Below are positions 36,297 through 47,043 of a DNA stretch of 64,000 bases, in pieces. The notes below the pieces were generated by a model. It saw only the letters and a list, made by a program, of their open reading frames with translations. It did not search any database and was not told the origin of the DNA. The position numbers and the translations under genes are program-made. Every line of letters begins with the position of its first letter. The first letter of the stretch is position 1. Origin of the DNA: Metabacillus flavus (lineage in GTDB: Bacteria; Bacillota; Bacilli; Bacillales; Bacillaceae). The stretch covers positions 2,232,001-2,296,000 of the forward strand of contig NZ_JAGVRK010000001.1 in assembly GCF_018283675.1 (NCBI RefSeq), given 5' to 3'.

Positions 36297-37643
36297 CATA
36301 TTTATGTTGAGGTATATCCAGCCAAGCAGGAAGAAGACGGTTACGACTACTGTTAATGGAATGGTAAGCAGCGTTACCCTCATATAGCTCTTCCACTTGA
36401 TTTTGATCCCGTTTTCCTTTAGTATATACAGCCAAAGCAATGTGGCAAGCGTTCCGATCGGGGTTACGAGAGATCCAATATCACTGCCGATAATAATCGC
36501 CATATAGGAAGCTTTCAAAATTATGGGGCTGAGCTGCAGGTCTGATAGCGCCATCATCATCAGCATTAACGCCGGATGATTGTTTATCAGGTTTGAAAGG
36601 GCTGCTGTAACGAGCGCAATTGTCATTGAAGATTCGGCAAGAGGCATACTTTCTATCATACCGGCCATATACTTTGTCAATTCAGCTGTAATTCCCGCAT
36701 TGTTTAAACCATAAATCAAAATATACATAGCAAACGCAAATAAAAACACGTGCCATGGAGCCTTCGTTAGCGTTCGTCTCATCGATATTTGATATGTTTT
36801 TCTAGTGAATAGATATAGAAGCAGCACTCCCGCAATGGAAAGAAAGGATAATGATAAGCCGAGCATAGAGCTGCTTATTAATATAATTCTCATCCCTAGA
36901 ATAAAGGAGCAGATCATCAGAACATGCTTAGGATTGATTTTTACTGGATTGAGAGGTTTGAGCGGATGATGAAATCGGCTTGAATCCGGAGAGAATGGTT
37001 TTGAGACAAATGTTTTTGGAATTTTCTTTCTTAGCAATCCGTACAAAAGAAAAGTTAAAAATATAACCCCAAGCGTAGCAGGAAGGAACATCATCCATAC
37101 ATGTTCATGCAGGGACATGCCGATAATTTTTAGTGCCACTAAGTTCACGATATTGCTGACTCCTATCGGTGCACTGGAAGCAGTTGCTACAAGGGCACTC
37201 GTTAAGAGAATCGGAAATTTTTCATGCTTCTTAAATGAGGTGGCATTGAGCAATTTTATTAGCAGAGGGGTTAGAATCAAAATGCATCCGTCATTATTAA
37301 AAAGCAGTGTCATTAAATAACTAAGTCCCGCTGTCAGCCAGAACAGTCTTGGTCCTGAATTACGGGATAATCGAATCAGATAATCTGCCACAAGCTGGAA
37401 AAATCCAATTCTATCAAGAATCAGAGCGAGAATGAAGTTAGAAATAATGGTAATTGAGGCATCTTCAATTTTGAAGTATATCTCCGCTATATCTGACATG
37501 GATACAATCCCTAAAAGCATAACGGTTATTGCTCCTGCGCATGCATAAACAGCTTCATTCAGTTTCATCGGCCTTGTAATAACGAGTATCATGGTAAAAA
37601 AGAAAACAATGGTTGCTGCGGCAAAGCCGGATGTAAATATCAT
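36294..37643 (-). CDS. ArsB/CitM-superfamily membrane transporter
   Basis: 449 residues, about 11-12 transmembrane segments; an ion-transporter superfamily protein resembling arsenical pumps (ArsB, YdfA-like) and NhaD/CitM carriers. Landmarks: FNNDGCILILTPLLIKLL (about 116-133), SSAPIGVSNIVNLVAL, NLINNHPALMLMMMALS and IGSDIGSLVTPIGTLATLLWL, the paired re-entrant loop motifs of the superfamily. The substrate cannot be told from sequence; no arsR, arsC or arsA neighbour supports arsenite. Start at 37643 follows GAGGAGAAAAAC; a longer frame to 37691 lacks a ribosome binding site. It separates the coat genes from spoIVA, which in B. subtilis is adjacent to hbs. Confidence 0.85.
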   Translation of the reverse strand: MIFTSGFAAATIVFFFTMILVITRPMKLNEAVYACAGAITVMLLGIVSMSDIAEIYFKIEDASITIISNFILALILDRIGFFQLVADYLIRLSRNSGPRLFWLTAGLSYLMTLLFNNDGCILILTPLLIKLLNATSFKKHEKFPILLTSALVATASSAPIGVSNIVNLVALKIIGMSLHEHVWMMFLPATLGVIFLTFLLYGLLRKKIPKTFVSKPFSPDSSRFHHPLKPLNPVKINPKHVLMICSFILGMRIILISSSMLGLSLSFLSIAGVLLLYLFTRKTYQISMRRTLTKAPWHVFLFAFAMYILIYGLNNAGITAELTKYMAGMIESMPLAESSMTIALVTAALSNLINNHPALMLMMMALSDLQLSPIILKASYMAIIIGSDIGSLVTPIGTLATLLWLYILKENGIKIKWKSYMRVTLLTIPLTVVVTVFFLLGWIYLNINM

Positions 37644-37886
37644 TGTTTTTCTCCTCTCTCTATTTATTAAACGCTTGTCTTTTCCCATCATCCGTACTCT
37701 ATTTATATGAGGCCACTTTCTTTTTGTCTGATATGAATACCTAACGTATTAGAAATCCGCTTAAACCCGCGCTATGCAGCTTACTGGACTGGGCTTATGC
37801 CTTCAAAGTTCCCCCGCTATTCGGACAGCTCTCCTTAAATCCCGGCTTTTTGTTTACTGGCTGAATGTCTTTTATGTAAATAAACA

Positions 37887-37917
37887 CAAAAAAACCCGTC
37901 TCCTGATTGGACGGGTC
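37887..37917 (-). terminator. Terminator of spoIVA
   Basis: Minus strand GACCCGTCC/GGAGACGGGT followed by TTTTTTTGTG. The remaining bases from 37644 to 37886 show no gene. Confidence 0.8.
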
Positions 37918-37925
37918 AGCTGCTT

Positions 37926-39404
37926 CTATAAAATAATCGCGATCAGTCCGCCTGATCCCTCGTTAATAATTCGCTCTAACGTTTCTTTCAGCTTGTATCT
38001 TGCATTCTCCGGCATAAGGGAAAGCTTTGCCTGAATACCTTCTCTTACAATGGAACTGAGTGAACGTCCGAAAATATCTGAGTTCCAGATGGAGAGCGGA
38101 TCATCTTCAAAATCCTGCATTAAGTAGCGGACCAGCTCTTCACTTTGCTTCTCCGTTCCGATAATCGGCGAGAATTCTGATTCAACATCCACTTTAATCA
38201 TGTGTATGGATGGTGCGACTGCCTTCAGCCTCACCCCAAATCTCGAACCTTGGCGGATAATCTCAGGTTCATCCAGACTCATATCGGATAGTGCCGGGGC
38301 TGCCACTCCATATCCGGTTTGCTTCACCATCCGCAGCGCATCTGAAACCTGGTCATATTCAGCTTTTGCATAGGCGAAATCCTGCATAAGCTGGAGAAGA
38401 TGATCCTTCCCTCTAATCTCCACTCCCACCACTTCACGAAGGATATCATCGTAAAGATAATCAGGTGCGTATAAATCAATTTCTGCAATCCCCTGGCCCA
38501 TTTCAATACCAGCAAGACTAGCCCGTTCAATAAACTCATACTCACTGAAGAAACTTACGACTCTGTCTACATCCCTTAACCGCTTAATATCCTTTACCGT
38601 GTCCTTAACCGCTTCCTGGTAGCTTTCGCGAAGCCAGTGGTTTTCCCTAAGCACCATAACCCAGCTCGGCAGGTTGACGTTTACTTCCAGTACAGGGAAC
38701 TCATAAAGGGCCTCTCTCAGGACATTCATGACATCACTGTCCCTCATGCTTTCCACACTCATTGCAAGGACCGGTATATCGTACTTTTCATTAAGCTGCT
38801 GCTTCAGCCTCTCTGTCTCAGGATGGTACGGCTGAACCGTATTGATGACCATAATAAACGGTTTACCCACTTCCTTCAGCTCATCAATGACACGTTCTTC
38901 TGCTTCAATATAATCCGTTCTCGGAATTTCCCCAATCGTTCCGTCTGTTGTAACAACAACGCCTATCGTTGAATGCTCCTGAATCACTTTGCGCGTCCCA
39001 ATTTCAGCAGCTTCATGGAAAGGAATAGGCTCTTCATACCAAGGAGTCGTAATCATTCTTGGACCATTTTCATCCTCATAACCTTTAGCGCCGGGGACTG
39101 TGTAGCCGACACAGTCTACAAGCCTGATGTTCACTTCAAGGCCATCCTCCACATGGACGCTGACAGCCTGATTGGGCACAAATTTGGGTTCTGTCGTCAT
39201 GATGGTTCTTCCGGCTGCACTTTGAGGCAGTTCATCCTGGGCACGCGCTTTGTCCGCCTCGCTGCCGATGTTTGGAAGCACCACTAATTCCATGAACTTT
39301 TTAATAAATGTAGATTTTCCTGTTCTGACTGCTCCGACAACGCCAAGATAAATATCACCGCCGGTGCGTTCAGCAATATCTTTAAAAATATCTACCTTTT
39401 CCAA
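37926..39404 (-). CDS. spoIVA: Stage IV sporulation protein A (coat morphogenetic ATPase)
   Basis: 492 residues, the same length as in B. subtilis. It polymerises on the forespore surface by ATP hydrolysis and forms the basement layer of the coat. Walker A GAVRTGKST (24-32), the extended sensor segment DGTIGEIPRTDYIEAEERVIDELKEV (given only as a landmark near 155) and the C-terminal region ending IINEGSGGLIAIIL, which anchors to SpoVM-bound membrane. Translation begins with TTG after GGGAGGGGATCGC. Expected to be expressed in the mother cell under sigma-E. Confidence 0.97.
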   Translation of the reverse strand: MEKVDIFKDIAERTGGDIYLGVVGAVRTGKSTFIKKFMELVVLPNIGSEADKARAQDELPQSAAGRTIMTTEPKFVPNQAVSVHVEDGLEVNIRLVDCVGYTVPGAKGYEDENGPRMITTPWYEEPIPFHEAAEIGTRKVIQEHSTIGVVVTTDGTIGEIPRTDYIEAEERVIDELKEVGKPFIMVINTVQPYHPETERLKQQLNEKYDIPVLAMSVESMRDSDVMNVLREALYEFPVLEVNVNLPSWVMVLRENHWLRESYQEAVKDTVKDIKRLRDVDRVVSFFSEYEFIERASLAGIEMGQGIAEIDLYAPDYLYDDILREVVGVEIRGKDHLLQLMQDFAYAKAEYDQVSDALRMVKQTGYGVAAPALSDMSLDEPEIIRQGSRFGVRLKAVAPSIHMIKVDVESEFSPIIGTEKQSEELVRYLMQDFEDDPLSIWNSDIFGRSLSSIVREGIQAKLSLMPENARYKLKETLERIINEGSGGLIAIIL

Positions 39405-39540
39405 GCGATCCCCTCCCGGTTTAGCTATATTGGGATACCCCGATTTTTTTCACATTGTTAAGGACACTTTATGTTTATGATGTTGTCCTAATTGTTTATG
39501 CCTGATTGAGAAAAATTTTCTATCTTGGATGTCAAAATAA

Positions 39541-39580
39541 AAAACCCTTCTATCGGAGTCTATGGGTCTCCAGAAGGGTT
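39541..39580 (-). terminator. Terminator of yphF
   Basis: Minus strand AACCCTTCTGGAG/CTCCgatAGAAGGGTT followed by TTTTATTT, just downstream of the yphF stop. Confidence 0.8.
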
Positions 39581-39586
39581 CATTCC

Positions 39587-40303
39587 TTAATTCTTCATAA
39601 AAACGGGTTCGTTTTTTTCATTTACGGTGAAAGGTTTGGAAAATGCCGGTACAAACACCGAATCTTTGACAAGAAGCTCCCTTATATCCTCATCTGGTTT
39701 AGGATGCTTCCCGGTTTCTTTCAATTTTGACTGAAGGTCGATCCGATAGTCCACAAAAATTTCTCCATCACTGCCAATCAGAAGAGGAAGCTGATTACCT
39801 GAAAAAGGACTCGTTACAGCAGGAGCTGTTTTAAGTCCAAGCTTAGTGTAGTCCAAAGTGAACACACCAGACTCAAGGACTTCCTTATATGGAGGGTACT
39901 GCTTGGACTGTGTATAGGCACTCAGCCTGATGCGCAGGTCTCTAATTTCTTCGGCCATCCGCAGATCGATTAGCTTAACTGTTGGGTTTTTTTCTGGATA
40001 GATAAGTACGTATTGATAAATCCCCCCGTTTTCATAGGAGGTTCCCGGCGGCTCGGGCAGAAAACTTGGTACTATTTTTGAGAAATCAATTGGATATTTT
40101 TCATAGATTGGCGTTTTCATATCCTTGTTTTTAATCGGTAAAAGACCGCCCGTATCCTCTCTGTATTTCATGACAGCTTTTTGAACGCTCTCAAGCTGGT
40201 CTTCATAGGGAATTTGATTTTGCGTCAGCTCAGCCTGCGGATACAAACACCCGCTTAGCAGGATAATCATGGAAATCCATCCAAAAGCGGCCCATTTCTT
40301 CAT
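39587..40303 (-). CDS. yphF: Putative lipoprotein YphF
   Basis: 238 residues. A lipoprotein signal with lipobox LLSGC (about Cys19) precedes an exported domain; the function is unknown. The domain contains KYREDTGGLLPIKNKD and GSDGEIFVDYRIDLQ, reminiscent of YphF proteins found before spoIVA in Bacillus. Start 40303 (MKKWAAFGW) follows GAGGTGAAGAAA; the frame continues 16 codons upstream without a better site. Forms a pair with yphE. Confidence 0.85.
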   Translation of the reverse strand: MKKWAAFGWISMIILLSGCLYPQAELTQNQIPYEDQLESVQKAVMKYREDTGGLLPIKNKDMKTPIYEKYPIDFSKIVPSFLPEPPGTSYENGGIYQYVLIYPEKNPTVKLIDLRMAEEIRDLRIRLSAYTQSKQYPPYKEVLESGVFTLDYTKLGLKTAPAVTSPFSGNQLPLLIGSDGEIFVDYRIDLQSKLKETGKHPKPDEDIRELLVKDSVFVPAFSKPFTVNEKNEPVFMKN

Positions 40304-40319
40304 TTTCTTCACCTCAGTC

Positions 40320-40523
40320 CTATTTGGATACTGGACCGCTGAATACGACAAAAATCATAAGCAGACCGGCCGAAATCATAAAAAAGTAAGCAGCGGCTGA
40401 AACGATCATCTTGATTATTCCGCTCTTCAGCTTATACCTGCTTATGTAAATTGAAAAAACAGCAGCAAACATAAAGGCAATGGATGATAACGCAATCCAC
40501 ATTTTCAAAAGGCCTGGCGTCAT
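40320..40523 (-). CDS. yphE: DUF2768 small membrane protein YphE
   Basis: 67 residues with two transmembrane segments (about 5-26 and 36-62) joined by a basic loop (SRYKLKSG). A DUF2768 protein characteristic of the yphE-yphF pair upstream of spoIVA; function unknown. 16 nt upstream of yphF, GGGAGGGAAAAAG before the ATG. Confidence 0.8.
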   Translation of the reverse strand: MTPGLLKMWIALSSIAFMFAAVFSIYISRYKLKSGIIKMIVSAAAYFFMISAGLLMIFVVFSGPVSK

Positions 40524-40834
40524 TCTTTTTCCCTCCCGGCATCGTTGTGAGCGGTTACAAATTTGCTTGTCCCAATTTTCAAAAAATAGAAACTGAAGTA
40601 AAGAGGGGGCTTCCTTACTTCAGCTTAGGGGAAACAGACTAATGATCCCAGTCAAGAGAAACAACTCTTCGAATGCTTCGATTTATTTTATGCGATCCAA
40701 TGAATGGTTGCATCCTCAAATGCCCATTTTTATGAGTTTTTCATGTAAGGGGGAATCGGGCTAATACGGAGAGGAATGGATAGAGCCTTGAATCTCCAGA
40801 TATTGTATGCAGGTCCCCCATTAATGAAGCATGG
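40524..40834. other. Intergenic gap between yphE and gpsA
   Basis: 311 bases with no convincing gene on either strand. The only clear structure is the inverted repeat at 40593-40623. A GTGAGCGGTTAC stretch near 40547 and AT-rich tracts may hold the yphE promoter. Confidence 0.5.
40593..40623 (-). terminator. Possible terminator downstream of gpsA
   Basis: Nine-base perfect stem CTGAAGTAA/TTACTTCAG with a 13-base loop, followed on the minus strand by TTTCTATTTTTTG. It is 210 nt after the gpsA stop. Confidence 0.5.
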
Positions 40835-41871
40835 CTATTGCAAACGATTTTCCATAATGTTAACAAGGTCTTCCATTTCGTGAGTTCTTCCTCTGCCCAT
40901 TAATGAATCCACAGCTTCTTTTGGTGAATGCCCATTAAATAGAACATTATAAAGCGCTTCTGCGATCGGCATTTTAACCTGATACTTTTCTGCAAGCTGA
41001 TGGGCAGCTTTCGTGGTCCGCACACCTTCAACAACCATGCCCATATTGCTCAGAACCTCATCAAGATCATGCCCTTTACCAAGCATATTGCCGGCTCTCC
41101 AATTTCGTGAATGGACGCTGGTACAAGTAACAATCAAATCTCCGATTCCCGTTAACCCGGAAAAGGTGAGAGGGTTCCCCCCATTACACTGCCGAGCCTT
41201 GCAATTTCTGCAAGTCCTCTTGTAATTAAAGCGGCTTTCGCATTATCTCCATAGCCCAGTCCATCCGTAATTCCGGCTGCAAGAGCAATGACATTTTTTA
41301 AAGCACCGCCGATTTCCACTCCGATCATGTCCGGATTGGTGTAGACTCTAAAATGCTGATTCATGAACAGCTCTTGAACCCGTTCGGCAGCCTTCACATC
41401 ATCAGAGGATGAGGTCACCGTTGTAGGATGTCTTAAACTGACCTCTTCTGCATGGCTCGGGCCTGATAATACGACAAGAGACTCTAACATGTCAGCAGGC
41501 ATTTCCTCTGTAATAATTTCTGAAACCCGCTTAAGTGAATCCGGTTCAATTCCTTTGCACACATGGACCATCGTAACCTGTTTATTTATAAGATTCCTTA
41601 CACTCGCAAGAACTTCACGGATGGCTTTTGAAGGAACGGCAACCACAATCGTCTGAGCATCTGCCAGCGCACCTTGAAGATCGTGGTATGCGGTAATTCC
41701 TTCCGGAAGTATGATATCAGGCAAATATTTGCTGTTTTGCTTTTGCATATTGATTTCATCTGCGAGCTCCTGCCTGTGGCTCCATAGTCTCACATCATGA
41801 CCATTATCAGCGAGAACTAAAGCAAGAGCAGTTCCCCAGCTCCCCGCACCAAGTAATGCAATCTTTTCCAT
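40835..41871 (-). CDS. gpsA: Glycerol-3-phosphate dehydrogenase [NAD(P)+], frameshifted
   Basis: 345 residues when repaired, the usual length. Makes sn-glycerol-3-phosphate for phospholipids. Visible: [18 protein letters not shown] (NAD site), [43 protein letters not shown], then after the break [25 protein letters not shown]. The frame is lost at about 41175-41180 in a run of six G (minus strand); seven G would give [13 protein letters not shown]. As read, the first frame ends PFPG at 41152 and the rest continues from 41137. Because this gene is essential in B. subtilis, a sequencing error is the likely cause. 35 nt downstream of der. Confidence 0.92.
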
Positions 41872-41906
41872 CTCACATACCCCCTGCCCTTTTATCTGCC
41901 GTTCAA

Positions 41907-43217
41907 TTATTTACGTGCCCGCGAGAAAATCTTAATTGGAGTTCCTTCAAATCCGAATGCGTCACGAATGCGGTTTTCTAAAAATCTTTCATAAGAGAAA
42001 TGCATTAACTCAGGTTCATTAACAAAAACAGCAAACGCAGGCGGTTTAACAGCGACTTGTGTAGCATAATAAATTTTAAGCCTTTTCCCTTTATCAGAAG
42101 GGGTTGGATTCATTGCTACAGCATCCATGACAACTTCATTCAAAATATTTGTTTGAACCCTTTGAGAGTGATTTTCGCTTACTTTTACGATTTCAGGAAC
42201 TAACGTATGAATTCTCTGCTTCGTCTTAGCCGATAGAAAAATAATAGGGGCATAGCTTAAGAAAAGAAAATGCTCTCTAATATTTGTCTCGAACGTTTTC
42301 ATGGTTTTGTCATCTTTCTCGACGGCATCCCATTTATTCACAACGATTATAATGGCTTTACCTGCTTCATGGGCGTAACCGGCAATTTTCTTATCCTGCT
42401 CGATAATTCCCTCTTCCCCATTGATGACAACTAGAACAACATCAGAGCGGTCGATTGCCTTCAGCGCTCTCAGGACGCTGTATTTTTCCGTGGATTCGTA
42501 TACTTTTCCTTTTTTTCTCATTCCGGCCGTGTCTATAATCACGTATTCCTGGCCATTATGCTTGAATGTCGTATCCACAGCATCTCTGGTCGTACCGGCA
42601 ATGTCACTGACGATTACCCGCTCTTCCCCGAGCATAGCATTAACAAGTGAGGATTTACCGACATTCGGCCTGCCAATCAGGCTGAACTTAATGATTTCTT
42701 CATCATAATCCGATTGGCTGATTCCAGCAAAATGCTTGATTACATCATCCAGCATATCCCCGAGGCCAATTCCATGGGATCCTGAAATCGGGAATGGATC
42801 GCCAAAGCCGAGTGCATAAAAATCATACATCGCTTCCCGCATATCCGGGTTATCAATTTTATTAACAGCCAGCACGACAGGCTTCTTCGTACGATAAAGG
42901 ATTTTTGCAACTTCTTCATCAGCTGCCGTAACCCCTTCTCTGCCGTTTGTCATAAAGATGATGACATCTGCTTCATCAATCGCAATTTCTGCCTGATGTC
43001 TGATTTGGGCTAAAAATGGTTCATCGCCAATATCGATACCGCCTGTATCAATGATGTTGAACTCATAATTGAGCCACTCGCCTTTGTTGTAGATCCTGTC
43101 CCGAGTAACTCCCGGACGGTCTTCTACAATGGAAACCCGCTCTCCGACAATTCTGTTAAAAATAGTCGATTTTCCAACATTTGGTCTCCCTACAATTGCA
43201 ACTACTGGTTTTGGCAT
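41907..43217 (-). CDS. der: Ribosome-associated GTPase Der (EngA)
   Basis: 436 residues, the same as B. subtilis Der. Required for 50S subunit assembly. Two tandem GTPase domains: G1 motifs GRPNVGKST (10-18) and GRPNVGKSS (~183), G3 DTGG and DTAG, G4 NKID and NKWD. A C-terminal KH-like domain (about 350-436) ends KIFSRARK. Usual neighbour of gpsA. Confidence 0.97.
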   Translation of the reverse strand: MPKPVVAIVGRPNVGKSTIFNRIVGERVSIVEDRPGVTRDRIYNKGEWLNYEFNIIDTGGIDIGDEPFLAQIRHQAEIAIDEADVIIFMTNGREGVTAADEEVAKILYRTKKPVVLAVNKIDNPDMREAMYDFYALGFGDPFPISGSHGIGLGDMLDDVIKHFAGISQSDYDEEIIKFSLIGRPNVGKSSLVNAMLGEERVIVSDIAGTTRDAVDTTFKHNGQEYVIIDTAGMRKKGKVYESTEKYSVLRALKAIDRSDVVLVVINGEEGIIEQDKKIAGYAHEAGKAIIIVVNKWDAVEKDDKTMKTFETNIREHFLFLSYAPIIFLSAKTKQRIHTLVPEIVKVSENHSQRVQTNILNEVVMDAVAMNPTPSDKGKRLKIYYATQVAVKPPAFAVFVNEPELMHFSYERFLENRIRDAFGFEGTPIKIFSRARK

Positions 43218-43589
43218 ATCTCTTTTACATCCTTTCCAACACGATCCTGCATATCAGCCTGCTCTAAGGCAAGCTTATTCTGCTTGTATTAAACATTTTG
43301 ATTTATTATTAATACGATCATATCATTTCAATTTTCATTTAGATAAGGGTACGCAGTTTATGTGGACCAATGACGCGGCGCCTGAATTGTGTGCCTGCGT
43401 CCCGGCTATTGCAGGCTCCTGCTTTACAATTTCGTTACCTGAAAGCCCGTTAATAACCGTTTATGCGTGATGAAATAAACCCTTCCATCAAATTCCGAAG
43501 AAGGGCGTCCAAACTTATCATATCAGCTTTTCTCTTAATTAACAATTTAAGTTCGTACTTCCTGTAAAGTTCTTTTTCCTGTCTGCAGA
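43218..43589. other. Intergenic gap between yphA and der, no gene seen
   Basis: 372 bases. In B. subtilis this interval holds seaA (yphB); no seaA-like frame is present. The sequence contains an AT-rich tract near 43290-43340 that may hold the der promoter, and the hairpin at 43480-43505. Confidence 0.55.
43480..43505 (-). terminator. Possible terminator after yphA
   Basis: Minus strand CCCTTC/GAAGGG with a 14-base loop followed by TTTATTT. Modest stem. Confidence 0.45.
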
Positions 43590-44204
43590 TTAGGCGTTCC
43601 GGCTTTGCTTTGCCTTACTTGGCTTTTGGTAGGTTTGATTACCGAGGTTTGAATACCACTCCATCAGCCCCCATATACTAAAACCGGCCATACCGAGCAA
43701 TGAAAAATCCAGAAACGTTTCCTGGCCTATACTTAGTGCTCCCGAGACGGGGAGGATTATATATTCATACAGCATTTCTCCATTGCAGATTCCAATCAAA
43801 AATAAACACACTTTTTCGGGAAAAGATTTACCCAGCAATCCTGCTGCAATAAAAATGATCATGAATAATACAAAAAACGGACTGATCGTAAACCAGACTG
43901 GATCAAAAAGCTGCATGAGCTTTATACCGGTATATCCAGCGGTAATTCCAAGGGCGCTCACCATAAACCGAAGAGATCGATGCAATCTGCGATAGGCTGC
44001 CGCTCCGCTGCATCCTATGTAAAGCATTAAAAAAGCCGCTCCCATTTCTCCAGCTGGCAAAGAAATATATAATCCTGCAGAAATAATCAGCAGAAGAAGA
44101 AAAAATGAAAAAAAAGTCCTGAGATTCGATTTATTCATAAGAAACGTACAAGCGATCCATAAAGCCCAAGAGACCCAGTAAAATAATATCCCCTGCATAT
44201 ACAT
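43590..44204 (-). CDS. yphA: Membrane protein YphA
   Basis: 204 residues with about six transmembrane segments and a short basic tail (KPSKAKQSRNA). Belongs to the Bacillus-specific YphA family upstream of der; function unknown. Typical length. The two ATGs MYMQG allow a start at 44204 or 44198. The absence of seaA leaves it alone between der and ypzI. Confidence 0.75.
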   Translation of the reverse strand: MYMQGILFYWVSWALWIACTFLMNKSNLRTFFSFFLLLLIISAGLYISLPAGEMGAAFLMLYIGCSGAAAYRRLHRSLRFMVSALGITAGYTGIKLMQLFDPVWFTISPFFVLFMIIFIAAGLLGKSFPEKVCLFLIGICNGEMLYEYIILPVSGALSIGQETFLDFSLLGMAGFSIWGLMEWYSNLGNQTYQKPSKAKQSRNA

Positions 44205-44295
44205 CCTCTCCCATCCCTATCATTATGGAAGAGATCAGCAGGTTTTAATCAAAATTTAATGGCTGAATAATGAAAATTGATGCAAACTACTTAAA

Positions 44296-44463
44296 AATAG
44301 GGTCTGTTAAACGTACCTGTCGATTTCCGCCTCAGGCCTGCATCTTTTACGGGTGGTGCGGAAGCCGCTTTAGGCCTTTGACTCCTTAACTATGCAGGAG
44401 TCCAGCGTCTTCCGCTCCAATCAAAAGGGTGTCAAAATCCTCATTCAGGTTTAGCAGAGTCTA
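44296..44463. repeat. Palindromic intergenic repeat, copy D
   Basis: Outer ends GGGTCTGTTAAAC / GTTTAGCAGAGTCT are inverted, and inner ends CTGTCGATTTCCGCC / CGCTCCAATCAAAAG match copies A and E2. The middle differs (GGAAGCCGCTTTAGGCCTTTGACTCC), so this is a diverged copy. It fills most of the yphA-ypzI gap. Confidence 0.75.
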
Positions 44464-44482
44464 AAATTAGGGGGTGTGTTTT

Positions 44483-44617
44483 ATGGGAAAGGACCGTCAA
44501 GAAAAGAAATTGAGGGAAAGCAAGCGTGTCGAATCTGATCGCGATCAAAAACTGGAAAATAACGGAGCCACAAGCCTTGAAAGTACAGAACAATCAAGGG
44601 AGAGAAATGAAAGATGA
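44483..44617 (+). CDS. ypzI: Small conserved protein YpzI
   Basis: 44 residues, very hydrophilic: starts MGKDRQEKKLRESKRVESDR and continues DQKLENNGATSLEST. This matches the YpzI family of short Bacillus proteins, whose function is unknown. GGGGGTGTG precedes the ATG, and a bidirectional terminator follows the stop by about 5 nt. Opposite strand to its neighbours. Confidence 0.82.
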   Translation: MGKDRQEKKLRESKRVESDRDQKLENNGATSLESTEQSRERNER

Positions 44618-44621
44618 AAAA

Positions 44622-44678
44622 AAGCCCTGTGCTTGCCTGCTTCCTTTATTAGGAAGTGCGCAAAGCAAGGGCTCTTTT

Positions 44679-44681
<3 letters not shown>
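44622..44681. terminator. Bidirectional terminator between ypzI and fni
   Basis: AAAAAGCCCTGTGCTTGC ... GCAAAGCAAGGGCTCTTTTTT: a long imperfect stem with an internal CTTCC/GGAAG helix. T run on the plus side, A run on the other. Confidence 0.75.
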
Positions 44682-45734
<1,053 letters not shown>

Positions 45735-45743
45735 TCATCACCA

Positions 45744-46905
45744 TTATTTAAGTTTTTTTAGCTGATCGCCAATCATATCGCCTAACGAGAATCCTGAGGA
45801 TTCTTCTTTTGGCTGATAATTTTTATAATCGCTCTCATCTGCCTTTTGAGGTTCTTCAAGCTCCTTCATGCTGAGAGAAATCCTTTGCTCATTCTCGTTA
45901 ACATCCAGCACTTTTACACTCACTTCCTGTCCTTCTTCAAGAACTTCCTGCGGTGTGCCGATATGCTTGTTGGAAATTTGAGAAATATGAACAAGACCTT
46001 CTACACCCGGAAGAATTTCTACAAAAGCACCAAAGCTTACAAGACGCTTGACGGTACCGTCTTTGACATCTCCTGCTTTCACTTTTTCAGAAATTTGAGC
46101 CCATGGCCCAGGCAGTGTTTCTTTAATTGAAAGTGAAATCCGCTCATTATCGCGGTCAACTGAAAGGACTTTAACCGATACTTTTTGGCCTTCTTCCACT
46201 ACATCGGACGGCTTATCCACATGAGTATGCGAAAGCTGGGAGATATGAACGAGTCCGTCTACTCCGCCGATGTCAACAAAGGCTCCGAAGTCTGTAAGAC
46301 GCTGTACGGTCCCTTCCAGAACCTGGTCTGCTTGAAGCGATTCAAGGAGCTCCTGTTTTTTATCGGAGGATTCCTTTTCGATAACTGCTCTGTGAGAAAG
46401 AATGACACGGTTTTTTTTCGCGGTCAAGCTCCACTACCATTATCGAGAGTTCTTTGCCTTTGTAGTCGGAAAAATCTTCTACAAAGTGAGTTTCTACTAA
46501 TGATGCCGGAATAAATCCTCTTACGCCAAGATCCACTACAAGTCCGCCTTTAACAACGTCTTTGATCTCAGCTTCGAATATTACTTTTTCTTCATACTTT
46601 TTCTCAAGGTCATCCCAAGCCTTGTCAGCATCCACTGCGCGCTTAGACAAAATAATAGCTTCTTCTTCCACCTTGGAAACCTTAAGTTCCAGTTCATCAT
46701 CTTCCTTGACTGCATCTGAAGCTTTTTCAATGTGAAGGCTGGAAAGCTCGCTGATTGGAATTATGCCTGTGTGTTTGCAATTGTCAATTTCAACAATTAC
46801 CTGCTTCTCCTCAACCTTCGTTACTGTGCCTTTAACGATGTCCCCAACTTCAGGTACAGCTACTTCCACGTTATTCATTTCCCCATTGTTCATTTCATCT
46901 ACCAT
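45744..46905 (-). CDS. ypfD: S1-domain RNA-binding protein YpfD (RpsA homologue), frameshifted
   Basis: 386 residues if repaired, close to the B. subtilis 382. Four S1 beta-barrel repeats: GDIVKGTVTKVEEKQVIVEI (~17), FEAEIKDVVKGGLVVDLGVRGFIP (~103, landmark), LEGTVQRLTDFGAFVDIGGVDGLVHIS (landmark, ~185) and DGTVKRLVSFGAFVEILPGVEGLVHIS (landmark, ~275). A run of eight A (minus strand; 46411-46418) carries one base too many: with seven the protein reads VELDREKNRVILSHRAV. As read, the first frame ends at 46360 with KPCHSFSQS and the rest lies in another frame. Start 46905 has CAAGGAGGTAAATGG. In Bacillus this is not a true ribosomal S1 but an S1-like protein. Confidence 0.9.
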
Positions 46906-47043
46906 TCCATTTACCTCCTTGGTCAAAACCTGCACAACTTTGATAATATGTATGGTATTTCATTCGACAAACGAATGAAATGAAAACCCCTCTTTGTACT
47001 AACTTCTAATAAATGCTACTTTTTGTCAAGTCAAAACTCTTGT

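Noticed and set aside
36294-37643. Arsenite resistance operon.
   Set aside because: Only a permease of the broad ArsB/CitM/NhaD superfamily is present; no arsR, arsC or arsA nearby, so arsenite specificity is not supported.
37740-37850. GC-richer stretch between the permease gene and spoIVA that might be another palindromic repeat.
   Set aside because: I could not find the inverted ends or the GGTGAGCC core; similarity to the family is too weak.
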